Origin: Alteromonas pelagimontana
GTDB taxonomy: Bacteria; Pseudomonadota; Gammaproteobacteria; Enterobacterales; Alteromonadaceae
DNA length: 64,000 nucleotides
Direction of reading: 5' to 3'
NCBI RefSeq assembly: GCF_002499975.2
Contig: NZ_CP052766.1
Span: 3,038,001-3,102,000 of the forward strand
Each line of letters opens with the position of its first letter. Positions within the stretch are counted from its first letter, which is position 1. Positions 17,925 to 28,076 of this stretch are shown piece by piece. The position numbers and the translations under genes are program-made. A model generated the notes under the pieces. The model was not told the DNA's origin and ran no database searches. It was given only the letters and a program-made list of their open reading frames with translations.

Positions 17925-18907
17925 GATATTAACTCCATTGTCGTGGTGGGAATATTAAGTATGAAACTACTACCAAACATTTCAGATGGCGTGCGAAACC
18001 CTGCTTTAACATTGCCATTGGCAATATTTTTAACCGCTAGAGCTGCTGCTCTTGGCGTAACTGAGTATCCGTTAAGCGTATCCAGCATCGCATGAACTTC
18101 GTTGCCATCAACATCAGTCAACTGAACAGCAGCTTGATACCGATTATTTTCACGTTCCTGTTCAGTGGGCCCCGCCGGAAGCGAAGATAAATCGCCCGTT
18201 GGAAATGCCTCACCAGAAACGTGAACATAGGTGGAAATGTCTGCAATACGGTTCTGTGCCCATAATGTAATGACTTCCGGTAAAGATACAGGAACACAAT
18301 CTACCATCCCCTTACCAAAATTGAAGGTCCTAGTAACTGAGTCTTCCGTTTCCGTCAGTTCGTGCGCATGCCGAACAATTAATGTCGGCGTTAAATAGTC
18401 GCTGGCGCTGATTGCTGAGCCGCGTGACATACTGCCTGAAACATGTAATGCAACACGAGCTTCTACAGGGTTTGGCATCTGCTTTTTTGCAAAGGCAGTC
18501 AGGCAGCCAATCATGGCAACACTGCCGCCACAACCTGGCATGAGCAGTACACCGGCGGCTTTGGCCTCCTCATCCAACGCTTCGGCCAGGTAATAGCTGT
18601 CCAGTTCTGCTGAAATATCCAGATAGTGAGTGTTGTTCTTGATTGCCGCCCTCATCAATGGCCTGACCGTTCGATTGAAGGGGCCAGCGCAATTAATAAT
18701 AATATCGATATCTTTTAAAATTCTGGCAAGCTCGTGTTCACTGCCCAAGGAGAAAACCTTCGACGGCACATTAAACTTTTCTTTAATTACGTTCAGCTTA
18801 CTTTCGTCACGACCAGCCACAATAATGTTCTGCCCTAAGATGCTAAGCTGCTCGGTTATCATAGCACCTGTATAACCGTAGGCTCCGTAAATCAATATCG
18901 TTTTCAT
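17921..18907 (-). CDS. Saccharopine dehydrogenase-like NAD(P)-binding protein (trans-acting enoyl reductase type)
   Basis: This protein of about 328 residues has an N-terminal Rossmann motif (TILIYGAYGYTGAMITEQL), NCAGPF in the middle of the nucleotide domain, and a catalytic-like domain with the glycine-rich PGCGGSVAMIG. It belongs to the saccharopine-dehydrogenase/trans-acting enoyl reductase superfamily; such proteins act on varied substrates and not usually lysine. The ATG at 18907 shares an ATGA overlap with the upstream VOC gene, and the tag TTG overlaps its stop, so all are read together. Confidence 0.8.
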   Translation of the reverse strand: MKTILIYGAYGYTGAMITEQLSILGQNIIVAGRDESKLNVIKEKFNVPSKVFSLGSEHELARILKDIDIIINCAGPFNRTVRPLMRAAIKNNTHYLDISAELDSYYLAEALDEEAKAAGVLLMPGCGGSVAMIGCLTAFAKKQMPNPVEARVALHVSGSMSRGSAISASDYLTPTLIVRHAHELTETEDSVTRTFNFGKGMVDCVPVSLPEVITLWAQNRIADISTYVHVSGEAFPTGDLSSLPAGPTEQERENNRYQAAVQLTDVDGNEVHAMLDTLNGYSVTPRAAALAVKNIANGNVKAGFRTPSEMFGSSFILNIPTTTMELIS

Positions 18908-19305
18908 GATGTGTGCTGCCAACTTTTATAAACTGCTTCAATAGTATAACCATCAAGATCACAGACCTTTGCGGCGTAATATCTTGGATCGTAATGCAGT
19001 CGAGGTCCTGGGGGCTCGATACTCCGGGCACCTGCTGCCGTCGCTGCTTGATGAAAAGCCTTGACTTCCTTTTCGCTCCTGGCGACAAATCCGATGTGAA
19101 TCATATCAGGAACCGCAATGCCTTCTCGTAGCCAAAAATAAACACGGTTTTCACTGCCAAAGCCATGTAAATCCGGATGATCTGGTGGCCCTTCAGCACC
19201 GTCATATTTCAGTTTAAAATGTATTCCAAGAGGGCTAAGCGCCTTTTTGTAGAAGGATATTGCTCGCGCAATATCCGGTGTATTAATGAAAATATGATCT
19301 AACAT
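18904..19305 (-). CDS. VOC family (glyoxalase-fold) protein
   Basis: This 133-residue single-module VOC protein starts LDHIFINTPDIARAISFYKK and ends YYAAKVCDLDGYTIEAVY. It is of the same type as the VOC protein at 16370, though clearly diverged. The strongest Shine-Dalgarno sequence of this cluster (AGGAGGT) lies just before it in the 9-base gap after the SDR gene. The substrate is unknown. Confidence 0.85.
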   Translation of the reverse strand: MLDHIFINTPDIARAISFYKKALSPLGIHFKLKYDGAEGPPDHPDLHGFGSENRVYFWLREGIAVPDMIHIGFVARSEKEVKAFHQAATAAGARSIEPPGPRLHYDPRYYAAKVCDLDGYTIEAVYKSWQHTS

Positions 19306-19314
19306 GCTAACCTC

Positions 19315-20061
19315 CTAGACATTAAAACCGCCGGCAACCTCTATGCGTTGTGCATTAACCCAGTGAGTGTCTGGTGAAATCAGAGCGGCAATTAATTTAC
19401 CTACATCACCTGGGCGCCCAATCCGACCAAGCGCCGTCTGTTCAGTAAGCAGCTTTTTAAATTCAGGGCTGGCGTCCAGGTCAGTCAAATCGGTAGCAAT
19501 TGCACCAGGTGAGACTGAATTAGCGCGAATTCCCCGACTGCCATATTCCTTTGCAAGACAACGCGTCCACACATCCACCGCTCCTTTAAACGACGCATAT
19601 GTGGAGGTGCCTTCAAAGATGACTCGGGTCGTGGCGCTGCTAAGGTTTACGATTGCGCCATTATCATTAATCATCGGCAGGAGTGTTTGAGTGAAAAAAT
19701 AAGGCCCTTTAAAATGGGTTAAATACATGGTTTCAAAATAGTCCTCCGTAACGTCGCTATAAAGACTGAACCCACCCACGCCCGCGTTATTGATAAGAAA
19801 TTCAAAACTGTCAACGCGCCATTTTTCTTTCAACAGCGTCTTTAGCGATTCTTTAAAACTGCTAAATGACTTAACATCTGTTAAATCAAGCGGCATTGCT
19901 GCCGCGGTTGCTCCGGCCTTACCAATTGCTTCTACTACAACGTTTGCTGCTTCCAAATTAGACTTATAGGTCACAATAACATCATGACCTTTCGCAGCGA
20001 TTTCTAACGCTGCACTTTTGCCTATTCCTCTGCTGGAACCCGTAACCATTGCAATACCCAT
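19315..20061 (-). CDS. Short-chain dehydrogenase/reductase (SDR)
   Basis: This is a classical SDR of 248 residues: TGSSRGIG in the nucleotide site, NNAG at the end of beta-4, Ser in NLSSATT, the YASFK active site and a C-terminal AGGFNV. The ATG at 20061 has TTGGAG 6 bases ahead, better than the ATG at 20076. It is the first gene of the leftward unit SDR-VOC-saccharopine-dehydrogenase-like-tag and is divergent from an AraC regulator, which probably controls it. Confidence 0.87.
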   Translation of the reverse strand: MGIAMVTGSSRGIGKSAALEIAAKGHDVIVTYKSNLEAANVVVEAIGKAGATAAAMPLDLTDVKSFSSFKESLKTLLKEKWRVDSFEFLINNAGVGGFSLYSDVTEDYFETMYLTHFKGPYFFTQTLLPMINDNGAIVNLSSATTRVIFEGTSTYASFKGAVDVWTRCLAKEYGSRGIRANSVSPGAIATDLTDLDASPEFKKLLTEQTALGRIGRPGDVGKLIAALISPDTHWVNAQRIEVAGGFNV

Positions 20062-20079
20062 TTTATTCTCCAACATTTA

Positions 20080-20094
20080 ACCGTAATCAACGGT
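20080..20094. promoter_or_regulatory. Inverted repeat in the SDR/AraC divergent control region
   Basis: ACCGT and ACGGT flank 5 bases (AATCA), 19 bases before the SDR start. Nearby 20101-20128 holds three related CGTT-containing elements. Either could be a binding site for the AraC protein encoded on the other side. The assignment is only positional. Confidence 0.3.
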
Positions 20095-20168
20095 AATTAA
20101 TATAACGTTGGCGAGCGTTAATACGTTATCCTGCAACTATCATTCTTTTGCCTAATACTGTCACATTG

Positions 20169-21053
20169 ATGAAATCAAAGTTAAACGAGCTAATTTCAAT
20201 AGTTGGCGACATTGCGACATCGGGGAAAACGGATACTGGCATCCCAAGGATAGCCGTTGTCAAAGGAAAAATACCTGAACATAAGCTTTCTGGCCTATAC
20301 GAGCCGATGATTAATCTTGTCATTCAGGGCAGTAAGCGGCTGAACGTGGGGGGCGATGTTTTCCATTACTCACCTTCAACCTATTTTGTGATGTCAGTAG
20401 ATCTACCGGCCACAGGAGAAGTGTTTCCCGATACTTCTTCCGGCGAACCCTATATGGCCATCGCCCTGACGATCAGCTCCGCAGTGCTGGGTGAAATACT
20501 GGAAGGCTTTCAACCTCATTCCATTCCGTCCGCTTCCAAGGGCTATGGCATAGGTAACATGACCAGCGAACTGTTAGATGTATGGCTTAGGTTATTAAAA
20601 CTAACGCAAAGGCCCGAGATGATAGCTTTCCTTGCGCCCCTGTACGAAAAAGAACTGTTGTACCTTACCTTGTTAGGAGCACAAGGCGCTGTACTGAGAG
20701 ACATAGCCATTCAGGGGACGACACTTAAACAAGTCCACACGTCAATTAAATGGATACGGGCTCACTTTAAAGAGGCAATTACAGTGCCCGAGCTAGCTGA
20801 AATCGCTGGAATGAGTGAACCGTCTTTTTTTAGAAAATTCAAATCTGTGACATCATTAACCCCAATCCAGTATCAAAAGCAAATGCGCTTGCTCGAGGCC
20901 CGCCGGTTGCTAGTGGAAACTGACAGCAGTGCGGGAGCAGTCAGTTATGAAGTCGGTTACGAGAGTCACTCTCAGTTTACCCGTGACTACACGCGTTTCT
21001 TTGAGCGAAGCCCTTCAAAGGACGCGAAGGTCATCAAGGCACTATTTATGTAG
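20169..21053 (+). CDS. AraC family transcriptional regulator with N-terminal AraC_N domain
   Basis: This roughly 294-residue regulator has an N-terminal cupin-like domain (LSGLYEPMINLVIQGSKRLN, YFVMSVDLPATGEV) of the AraC_N type and two C-terminal helix-turn-helix motifs (ITVPELAEIAGMSEPSFFRKF and VSYEVGYESHSQFTRDYTRF). The conserved ending before SPSKD is intact. The ATG at 20169 is preferred over a TTG at 20148. It is divergent from the SDR-VOC cluster and is its probable activator. Confidence 0.85.
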   Translation: MKSKLNELISIVGDIATSGKTDTGIPRIAVVKGKIPEHKLSGLYEPMINLVIQGSKRLNVGGDVFHYSPSTYFVMSVDLPATGEVFPDTSSGEPYMAIALTISSAVLGEILEGFQPHSIPSASKGYGIGNMTSELLDVWLRLLKLTQRPEMIAFLAPLYEKELLYLTLLGAQGAVLRDIAIQGTTLKQVHTSIKWIRAHFKEAITVPELAEIAGMSEPSFFRKFKSVTSLTPIQYQKQMRLLEARRLLVETDSSAGAVSYEVGYESHSQFTRDYTRFFERSPSKDAKVIKALFM

Positions 21054-21390
21054 CCGAAATAGCGATGAAACTCCCTTTCATTAACTTCTAGTACTTCGAA
21101 AATTCACGAGGCGGAAATACTAAAAGCAAACAGTTGCTGGACTGATAAAAGGCGCTTTCTTGCTGAGGAGCCATAACACCATATCGCAAAGTTCTTTCAA
21201 TCTATCAAGCTGTAGAAAGAGCAGCCGAGCCTATACGCTTGCGAGATATCTCTGCTTAGTGAGGCGATGCTATGCACATTGGCTGCGTCTTGTTAGAGCC
21301 TTTAGATTCTTGACAGATGAAGAGGGGTATCCTGTCCTAAAGTATACCCACTGATAGTAGAAAGGGTAGGGGGAATAGCCTTGTCAAAAG
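21054..21390. other. Intergenic region between converging genes, nothing recognised
   Basis: I find no gene, strong terminator hairpin or repeat in these 337 bases. Confidence 0.4.
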
Positions 21391-22875
21391 CTAGAATACC
21401 AGTGGTGCTAACCACACAGCAATCGCGGTAACCAGCACAATACTGATAAGGTTAAGCATGAATCCGGCTTTGACCATTTGGGGAATACTGATGTAACCAG
21501 AAGAAAACACGATAGCATTGGGCGGTGTTGCCACCGGCAGCATAAATGCGCAACTCGCGGCCAGCGTCACAGGGAGAATAAGCGTCATCGGTGTTCCCCC
21601 CATTTCCAGTGCAATCACTGCCACTACCGGCAGAAATGTCGCAGCCGTAGCCAGATTACTGGTTAATTCGGTGAGAAATATCACGAGTGTAGTAGCACAT
21701 AACACCAGTATCACCACGCCGAAAGCGTCAATATTAAGCAATCCTTCGCCTAGCCATTGTGCCAGCCCCGACGTAGAAACTGCTGCTGCCAGACTCAGAC
21801 CGCCACCGAACAAGATCAGGATGCCCCAAGGTATATCTTTCATATTTGACCATTCCATCAGGGAGCCGGTAGATTTTCCGTTAGGAATAATAAAGAGCGA
21901 CACTGCTGCCAACATCGCGATGCCGGCATCAGAAACGCCATCAATGTTCAGCCAGCGAGCAAATAATGGGCGGGTCATCCACGCCATGGCGACCAATGCA
22001 AAGACAATACCTACACGCCATTCCTCACTCCGGATTGGGCCTAATGCTTTACGTTGCTGTTCGAGTTCGCTCCTTGCACTGGAAGGTGTAACAAATGATA
22101 CCGGATAGATCCACCGGGTAAGCACTATCCACGCAATAGGCAACAACGTAACACTTAGTGGTATGCCGATAAGCATCCACTTGGCAAAATCCAGTTGCAC
22201 ACCATAGGTTTCACTCATAAAGCCAACAAGAAAGGCATTGGGAGGTGTTCCCACCAGGGTAGACATTCCGCCAATAGTAGCGGCGTAAGCAATTCCCAGC
22301 AGTAGCGCGATTTGAAAATGTTTACGTTCACGAGCCGAAAAATTGCCCGTTTCACCGTCAAGTGTAGAGACAATAGATAAAGCAATAGGCAACAGCATCA
22401 TAGTGGTAGAGGTATTAGTCATCCACATACTAAGCAGCGCGCTAACAATCATAAACCCCAAGATAATAGAGCGCGCCGAACGGCTAACATAACTCAAGAT
22501 AAAATAGGCAATACGACGGTGCAGATCCGCCTTTTGCAACGCCGCGGCAATGATAAAGCCACCCAGAAAAAGATAAATGGTGGGGTTAGCGTAGGGGGCC
22601 GCGGCAGCTTTAATCGGTAATATACCCAATGGTGCAAATACCACTAACGGCAGTAAAGCGGTTACTGCCACATGAACTGCCTCGGTCGACCACCATATCG
22701 CCATCCAGGTCGCGACAGCAGCGGTAAACCACGCCGATTGACTAAGATCTCCTGGTGCAGGCAGTATTGCAATCAGTAAGAAAACTGCCGGCCCCAATAG
22801 TAAACCGACTTTTTGATAGGTGGCTTTGTCTTCGCTAGTCTTCTGTGACTCTGCCATGGGGATGTTTTTTGTCAC
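21391..22875 (-). CDS. DASS (SLC13) family sodium-coupled anion transporter
   Basis: This 494-residue inner-membrane protein has the two inverted halves of divalent anion:Na+ symporters. The substrate/sodium motifs are visible as TNTSTTMMLLPI in the first half and TSNLATAATFLPV in the second, together with a paired GTPPNAFLVGF and ATPPNAIVFSSG. Likely substrates are C4-dicarboxylates or another divalent anion (sulfate is possible). The start is a GTG with AGGAG 9 bases ahead. It stands alone, with no regulator beside it. Confidence 0.88.
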   Translation of the reverse strand: MTKNIPMAESQKTSEDKATYQKVGLLLGPAVFLLIAILPAPGDLSQSAWFTAAVATWMAIWWSTEAVHVAVTALLPLVVFAPLGILPIKAAAAPYANPTIYLFLGGFIIAAALQKADLHRRIAYFILSYVSRSARSIILGFMIVSALLSMWMTNTSTTMMLLPIALSIVSTLDGETGNFSARERKHFQIALLLGIAYAATIGGMSTLVGTPPNAFLVGFMSETYGVQLDFAKWMLIGIPLSVTLLPIAWIVLTRWIYPVSFVTPSSARSELEQQRKALGPIRSEEWRVGIVFALVAMAWMTRPLFARWLNIDGVSDAGIAMLAAVSLFIIPNGKSTGSLMEWSNMKDIPWGILILFGGGLSLAAAVSTSGLAQWLGEGLLNIDAFGVVILVLCATTLVIFLTELTSNLATAATFLPVVAVIALEMGGTPMTLILPVTLAASCAFMLPVATPPNAIVFSSGYISIPQMVKAGFMLNLISIVLVTAIAVWLAPLVF

Positions 22876-23525
22876 GTTCTGTTACTCCTGGGCCATTAGA
22901 ACAGTTCTGTCCATCATCATAGCGTGTTGTCACAAACTGATTTCGAATATTGAGCGGCAAACGGCTTTTCCACCGCGCCCTTCATCGGGGTTATAAAATA
23001 GCGGTTGCTCCTATACGAACAACGCTTTTTCCAGATTATGCTCGTGTCGGCACGACCATGTTTAGGCGAATTTTTAAGGTTAGAGCAGCTTTAAGTTTCT
23101 CACATCTATTAGCTTCGGAACATACTTTAGCGTAAGAAGTCCTTTAGAAGAAACGCGATATAACGATCAAGGATATCGTAAACACGATTGAATGCGACAT
23201 CACCATTACCTATCTCCTGAACTAGCACCAGCTCTTTTCATGTGTAGCACACTTACGAACAGCTATTTAGTAGAAGACAGGCAACTGCAGTTTCATGCTT
23301 ATAGAGCAAATCTACGGATTTCGTGCTACCGGACAGACCACGGGCGCACTAAACAGATTGACACTATAATTAATCAAGAACATTCGATCACCCGTACACA
23401 GGATAATTGCCGACAACGGCATAGAGTACCCAATGGTACTGAACGAGTTTAGTGTCAGCGTAGCCGAGAGGCTCGGTGGCTCACGGTTCTATTTGCGAAC
23501 AGAGATAGCTTCCCACGGAGAAAAT
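22876..23525. other. 650-bp region upstream of the ankyrin-catalase pair
   Basis: Between two divergently read genes; it must carry both promoters. I see no gene. I could not identify a convincing OxyR or other operator by eye. Confidence 0.4.
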
Positions 23526-24020
23526 ATGAGTGTTCAGGAAAGGCCAGCTTCACCCCCTCAAGCGCTCGATGCCGAAACTCATGCGCTGGTAGAGGAACTG
23601 TTTCAGGTGGTGCGCGCGGGCGAAACGGCACGTATCAAAGGCTTGTTGGCTATGGGGCTGGTACCCAACCTGCGAGATAGTAAGGGCGACAGCCTGCTGA
23701 TGCTGGCAAGCTATCACGGCCACGCGGAAATGGCCGACCTTCTTTTGAAACACGGCGCAGATCCTGAGCTTGCCAACGATCGCTGCCAAACGCCTTTGGC
23801 GGGCGCCGCTTTTAAGGGCGACATCGCCATGGCGCGCCTTCTTCTTCAGCATGGCGCCGATGCCAATGGTCGCATTCCCGGCGGCAAAACCCCTATAATG
23901 TTTGCTGCAATGTTTGATCGGGCGGACATGATAGATTTATTGTTGGAGCACGGAGCGGACCCATCATTTCCCGAGTTGGGGTTAAGCACGACAGCACTGG
24001 CTGGAGAGGTTCCAGTGTGA
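23526..24020 (+). CDS. Ankyrin-repeat protein linked to catalase (AnkB-like)
   Basis: This 164-residue protein has three to four ankyrin repeats (GDSLLMLASYHGHAEMADLL, CQTPLAGAAFKGDIAMARLL, GKTPIMFAAMFDRADMIDLL, each followed by HGAD) and no signal peptide. The ATG at 23526 has GGAG 5 bases ahead; the frame is open further upstream but without a ribosome binding site. The catalase gene starts 59 bases downstream. In Pseudomonas aeruginosa AnkB, encoded beside katB, is needed for full catalase activity, and other catalase-ankyrin pairs are known, so this protein probably supports or protects the catalase. Confidence 0.82.
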   Translation: MSVQERPASPPQALDAETHALVEELFQVVRAGETARIKGLLAMGLVPNLRDSKGDSLLMLASYHGHAEMADLLLKHGADPELANDRCQTPLAGAAFKGDIAMARLLLQHGADANGRIPGGKTPIMFAAMFDRADMIDLLLEHGADPSFPELGLSTTALAGEVPV

Positions 24021-24079
24021 TTACTGTCGGGTTAGCCACCCGTACGATTCGAAATATTATCTTCTGAAGGATTATCACT

Positions 24080-25747
24080 ATGAAAGAACAGGACAAACGT
24101 CCGGCTAACAGAGTGTTAACCACTCGCCAAGGCCACCCAGTCACAAATAACCAGTCACAGCGCACCGTAGGTAGCCGTGGGCCGGCCACGCTGGAGAACT
24201 ATCATTTTCTGGAGAAAATCAGCCATTTTGACCGCGAACGTATTCCTGAGCGGGTCGTACACGCCCGCGGCTTTGTTGCCTACGGTGAGCTCGAAGTCAC
24301 CGGTAAAATAGGAGACGAGCCCGCCTCCAAATATACCCGCGCCAAGCTGTTTCAGGATGCGGGCAAGAAGACCGACCTGGCCATTCGCTTTTCCACAGTG
24401 ATAGGCGGGCGAGATTCTTCGGAAGCAGCACGGGATCCTCGCGGTTTTGCTGTGAAGTTCTATACCGAGGACGGTAACTGGGATTTAGTCGGCAATAACC
24501 TGTCGATTTTCTTTATCCGCGACGCCATTAAATTCCCCGATGTCATTCATGCACTGAAGCCCGATCCGGTGACGTTCCGGCAGGAACCAAACCGGATTTT
24601 TGATTTCATGAGCCAGACACCCGAATCTATGCATATGCTCACGCATTTGTTCAGCCCGCGCGGAATTCCCGCCACCTACCGGCACATGGAAGGCTTTGGG
24701 GTAAATACCTATAAAATGGTGAACGAACAAGGCGAGACGTTTCTGGTGAAATATCACTTCCACCCAAAATGTGGCATTGCCAGTTTGACGGATATGGAAG
24801 CTGCAAAACTGCAGGGGCAGGATTTGGGGCATGCCTCTAAAGACTTGTACGAAGCCATAGAGCGCGGTGAATATCCGCAATGGGATATGTACGTGCAGAT
24901 CATGGAAGACCATGAGCATCCCGAATTGGAATGGGACCCGCTGGATGACACCAAGGTCTGGCCCGAGCGCGACTTTCCTCTACGTCACGTCGGCGTGATG
25001 ACGCTGAATCGCAACGTAAAAGATTTCTTCAATGAGAATGAGCAAATCGCAATGGGAACTGGCGTGCTGGTGGATGGGTTGGATTTCTCTGACGATAAAA
25101 TGCTCGTCGGCCGAACCTTTTCCTATTCCGATACCCAACGTTACCGCCTGGGCGCCAACTACCTGCAGTTACCGGTGAACCAGCCCAAGAACGCACGTCA
25201 GCAAACCAACCAGACCGGCGGCCAAGGCTCCTATTACCGTGATATGGCTCCAGAGCAAAACCCCCACGTAAACTACGAGCCATCAATTCACAACGGACTG
25301 AACGAGGCGCAGCACGAGCAGCCATTCCAGCCCCCGGAAATTACCGGCCGGCTAACACGCAGTGTGCTGGAGCGCCGCAACGACTACCAACAAGCGCGAG
25401 CTCGCTACGAAACAATGATGGACTGGGAGCGCGACGATCTGGTCAACAACATGGGCAACATGCTCAGTCAGTGCGAAAGGGATGTTCAGGAGCGCATGCT
25501 CTGGCACTTCTTATTGGTGCACGACGACTATGGCAACCGCGTAGGTGAAAAGCTCGGCCTTACCGCTGACGATGTGCGCAATCTGGAGCCACTGCCAAAA
25601 CAGGTTCTGACAGATGACGATAAGCGCCGCCTGCAACACCTTGGTGCTAATGGCGATGGCTTCAATTCAGAGGTTTGGGGTCAGTGGACAAGCTCTGTTA
25701 ACAACCGTATGGTCACTGCAGAAGAGGTGATGAGCGGTAAGCTTTAG
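24080..25747 (+). CDS. kat: Monofunctional haem catalase
   Basis: This 555-residue enzyme breaks down hydrogen peroxide. The catalytic His61 (RVVHARG), Asn140 (DLVGNN) and the haem-ligand Tyr349 ([14 protein letters not shown]) are all present, as are RFSTV and [17 protein letters not shown]. The usual VPGI before the final haem motif is changed to VDGL. The C-terminal tail (about residues 480-555) extends past a small-subunit catalase, with [20 protein letters not shown]. No signal peptide is seen. Its base composition looks richer in G+C than its neighbours. It is in an apparent operon with the ankyrin gene. Confidence 0.95.
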   Translation: MKEQDKRPANRVLTTRQGHPVTNNQSQRTVGSRGPATLENYHFLEKISHFDRERIPERVVHARGFVAYGELEVTGKIGDEPASKYTRAKLFQDAGKKTDLAIRFSTVIGGRDSSEAARDPRGFAVKFYTEDGNWDLVGNNLSIFFIRDAIKFPDVIHALKPDPVTFRQEPNRIFDFMSQTPESMHMLTHLFSPRGIPATYRHMEGFGVNTYKMVNEQGETFLVKYHFHPKCGIASLTDMEAAKLQGQDLGHASKDLYEAIERGEYPQWDMYVQIMEDHEHPELEWDPLDDTKVWPERDFPLRHVGVMTLNRNVKDFFNENEQIAMGTGVLVDGLDFSDDKMLVGRTFSYSDTQRYRLGANYLQLPVNQPKNARQQTNQTGGQGSYYRDMAPEQNPHVNYEPSIHNGLNEAQHEQPFQPPEITGRLTRSVLERRNDYQQARARYETMMDWERDDLVNNMGNMLSQCERDVQERMLWHFLLVHDDYGNRVGEKLGLTADDVRNLEPLPKQVLTDDDKRRLQHLGANGDGFNSEVWGQWTSSVNNRMVTAEEVMSGKL

Positions 25748-25772
25748 GGCCGGCGATAGCGGCAATATAGAC

Positions 25773-25801
25773 GGGCGGCGAGCTGAATCAGGCTGCCGCC
25801 C
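25773..25801 (+). terminator. Hairpin terminator after catalase
   Basis: GGGCGGC (25773-25779) pairs with GCCGCCC (25795-25801), with extra pairing inside the loop, 25 bases after the stop. There is only a weak T-rich stretch behind it. Confidence 0.55.
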
Positions 25802-26037
25802 ACTTTCGTTTCGGGGATGCACCAAATCCCGTCGCCTCTCCCAATACCTGACATATCAACCGAAAACGGGGGCAATTTTGTTCCGCGGCATCCTTTTCAG
25901 TACGTCATCAACGCAGGAGATGCGGGATATGTGGTACCAAAATTCAATTTACTGTTCCCCCTATTAAGCGGCGATGCTAATGGAAGCCTTGAATAAATCA
26001 ACTTCAACTTTTTAGCATCATGTCATGCATTAGGCGG

Positions 26038-27642
26038 TTAAAACGTCTCCAGCGCCATCAGCTCGCGGTATTCGTCAAGGGCATACTGGTCAGTCATTCC
26101 ACTGACCAGATCTTGGATGAGACGACAGCGATAGTAGTATTCCATCACCCGCTCCGAATCAAACCGTTGTATATTTTTCTGCTCCGGCGCCAATGCTTCC
26201 CGATACGCACGCAGATGCTTCTGAGGTAATTTCTTGCACATTCGGGAGAGAAGCACCGGAACCTTTTTATCGTTATTCAGGGCTTTTTCAAATGTTTCTC
26301 TGGTCGCTTCGAGCAGGGGCCTATACCTGTCCAGCAGTCCTGTTATGACCGTATAACCCTTGAGTTCATTCGCTTCTACTTCTGGGTGGCAAAACACATG
26401 CTTAAAGGCAGTATCTTTCATGGCTTTCGCCAGACGACCATAAGCGGAATCATCTTCAAGCACATGTTTATCGTAGCTGCCCTCCAGAATCCGAGGGAGA
26501 TGCTGGAAGAGTGTATCGGCCGCATGGGAGACAAGTGCACTTACGAAATTCGCCCGCATGGCAACAAAGAATTGAGAAGCATCCTCCTTGTCATAGTTAG
26601 ACCAATTCTTGCTACTGCCTAGTAAAGTTTCCATGGCTTTGCATTCTGGTACCTCTTTCCAGCCGACTTTCACAGTTGAGCAGGTACAGTCCGTGTCGCA
26701 GGCTTCATAGTGCTTTCGGAAATTTTCATTAAGCAAAACCTGAAGCTGACCGAATGTCATCAAATTTTTGTCGACAGCATCTTCTAAATCGGCGATACAG
26801 TATGAAATGTCATCAGCAGCCTCCATTATGTAAGCTATGGGATGACGATGCCATTGCTTCAGCTTGTGAAAGCTAAGTATCTTGTCAATCGGTATTTTCT
26901 CACTGTAATAAAAACCGACTTTTTTGCGTTTGTAATAATGGGGCTCCGACTTTTCTTCCGGCTCCTTCTCGTTTCCGCAGCGTGTATATTTCAGCACCGA
27001 AGCAATTTGAGTTTTGGTAAGATTCAGTTTCTGAAGATGTGTTATCAGCCTTATACCCTGAGCGTTCCCCTCAAAATGAATAATGTCATTCAGCAACGCC
27101 TTTGAGAGTGACTCGGGCTCTGACGCATGCTCATCTTCGCTTCCTTCCTCATCCGCTGCTTTGAGAGCCTTCTTGCTGCACGCTACTATAGCGCTATCAA
27201 ACCAATCCTGAATGGCTCTTTCACCGAAGTGACCAAAAGGAGGATTGCCCACATCATGCATTAAGCACGACATTTCCACGAGGCTTTCCAATGCCTGCTC
27301 AAGTCCTTCAATATCCTGCGAATATAGCGGCTCCGTTTGCAGTAGCGTTATCAGTTTCCGTGCAATGAAGCGCCCCACCTGCATCACTTCCAAACTGTGA
27401 GTAAGACGGCTTCTTACTGCAGCGTTGCGTTCCAGTGGAAATACTTGAGTTTTTTGCTGCAGACGGCGTACGGCAGCAGAATTTATTATGCGACCTCGAT
27501 CACTCTCACACTGAAAAGTAATTGTGTTGTTCAAGGAAGCTCTGTCCGGGCCTGAAACTTCTGCGGGAAATGAGGGGTTGGTGTGTTCGCTCTTTCGTTC
27601 GTAAAAGCGTTTATGGGATATTTTCGAAGAAAAACCAGCCAT
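26038..27642 (-). CDS. dgt: dGTP triphosphohydrolase (dGTPase), HD superfamily
   Basis: This 534-residue protein has the dGTPase pattern: RLQQKTQVFPLE, the first metal His in RSRLTHSLEVMQVGR, the HD pair in LMHDVGNPPFGHFGE, and DDISYCIADLEDA. The enzyme cuts dGTP to deoxyguanosine and triphosphate, which affects nucleotide pools and can limit phages. An acidic insert (ADEEGSEDEHASEPES) follows the HD motif. It stands alone and lies just left of the genomic island. Confidence 0.9.
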   Translation of the reverse strand: MAGFSSKISHKRFYERKSEHTNPSFPAEVSGPDRASLNNTITFQCESDRGRIINSAAVRRLQQKTQVFPLERNAAVRSRLTHSLEVMQVGRFIARKLITLLQTEPLYSQDIEGLEQALESLVEMSCLMHDVGNPPFGHFGERAIQDWFDSAIVACSKKALKAADEEGSEDEHASEPESLSKALLNDIIHFEGNAQGIRLITHLQKLNLTKTQIASVLKYTRCGNEKEPEEKSEPHYYKRKKVGFYYSEKIPIDKILSFHKLKQWHRHPIAYIMEAADDISYCIADLEDAVDKNLMTFGQLQVLLNENFRKHYEACDTDCTCSTVKVGWKEVPECKAMETLLGSSKNWSNYDKEDASQFFVAMRANFVSALVSHAADTLFQHLPRILEGSYDKHVLEDDSAYGRLAKAMKDTAFKHVFCHPEVEANELKGYTVITGLLDRYRPLLEATRETFEKALNNDKKVPVLLSRMCKKLPQKHLRAYREALAPEQKNIQRFDSERVMEYYYRCRLIQDLVSGMTDQYALDEYRELMALETF

Positions 27643-28076
27643 TAATTACCCTCAGTCCAGATAACACGTGCACCACTCATCAAGGGAGGAAGATTAGGGA
27701 TCTACTCCTTGAAAGTTATTATCACAGTTGCAAAACAACAGGCCCTGGTATTTTGTCACGAGTTACAAGCAGTTAATGAAAACTACGATACCAGATTAAG
27801 ACCTGTTTATCCTACATTTTCAGTTATCCGGATGAGTGGGAAGCGTGGAGACTAATTCTATGAACTGCAACACAATGTATTCCATCGGGGGGAAAGCAGA
27901 TAAATATAGACGGGCTGGTACCAATCTCGCGTTAAGTATTAACCTAAGCTTGAATTCATTTGCACATGGTTGTGTACATCCACCAATGATGTGCGATAAA
28001 TGTGCGACAGGAAATCACGTGAAACGTTGAAGATCCTGAAAAATATTTTAACTTGCTGATTATTAATAGTAAAAAA
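27643..28076. other. Intergenic region left of the genomic island
   Basis: No gene or strong repeat is seen. It ends at the tRNA fragment that marks the island boundary. Confidence 0.4.

Noticed and set aside
21518..22108. A 196-residue plus-strand protein within the DASS transporter
   Set aside because: Low-complexity shadow of a membrane-protein gene on the other strand.
24485..25325. Long open frames on the strand opposite the catalase
   Set aside because: They are antisense shadows of a G+C-rich gene, with no family pattern or ribosome binding sites.
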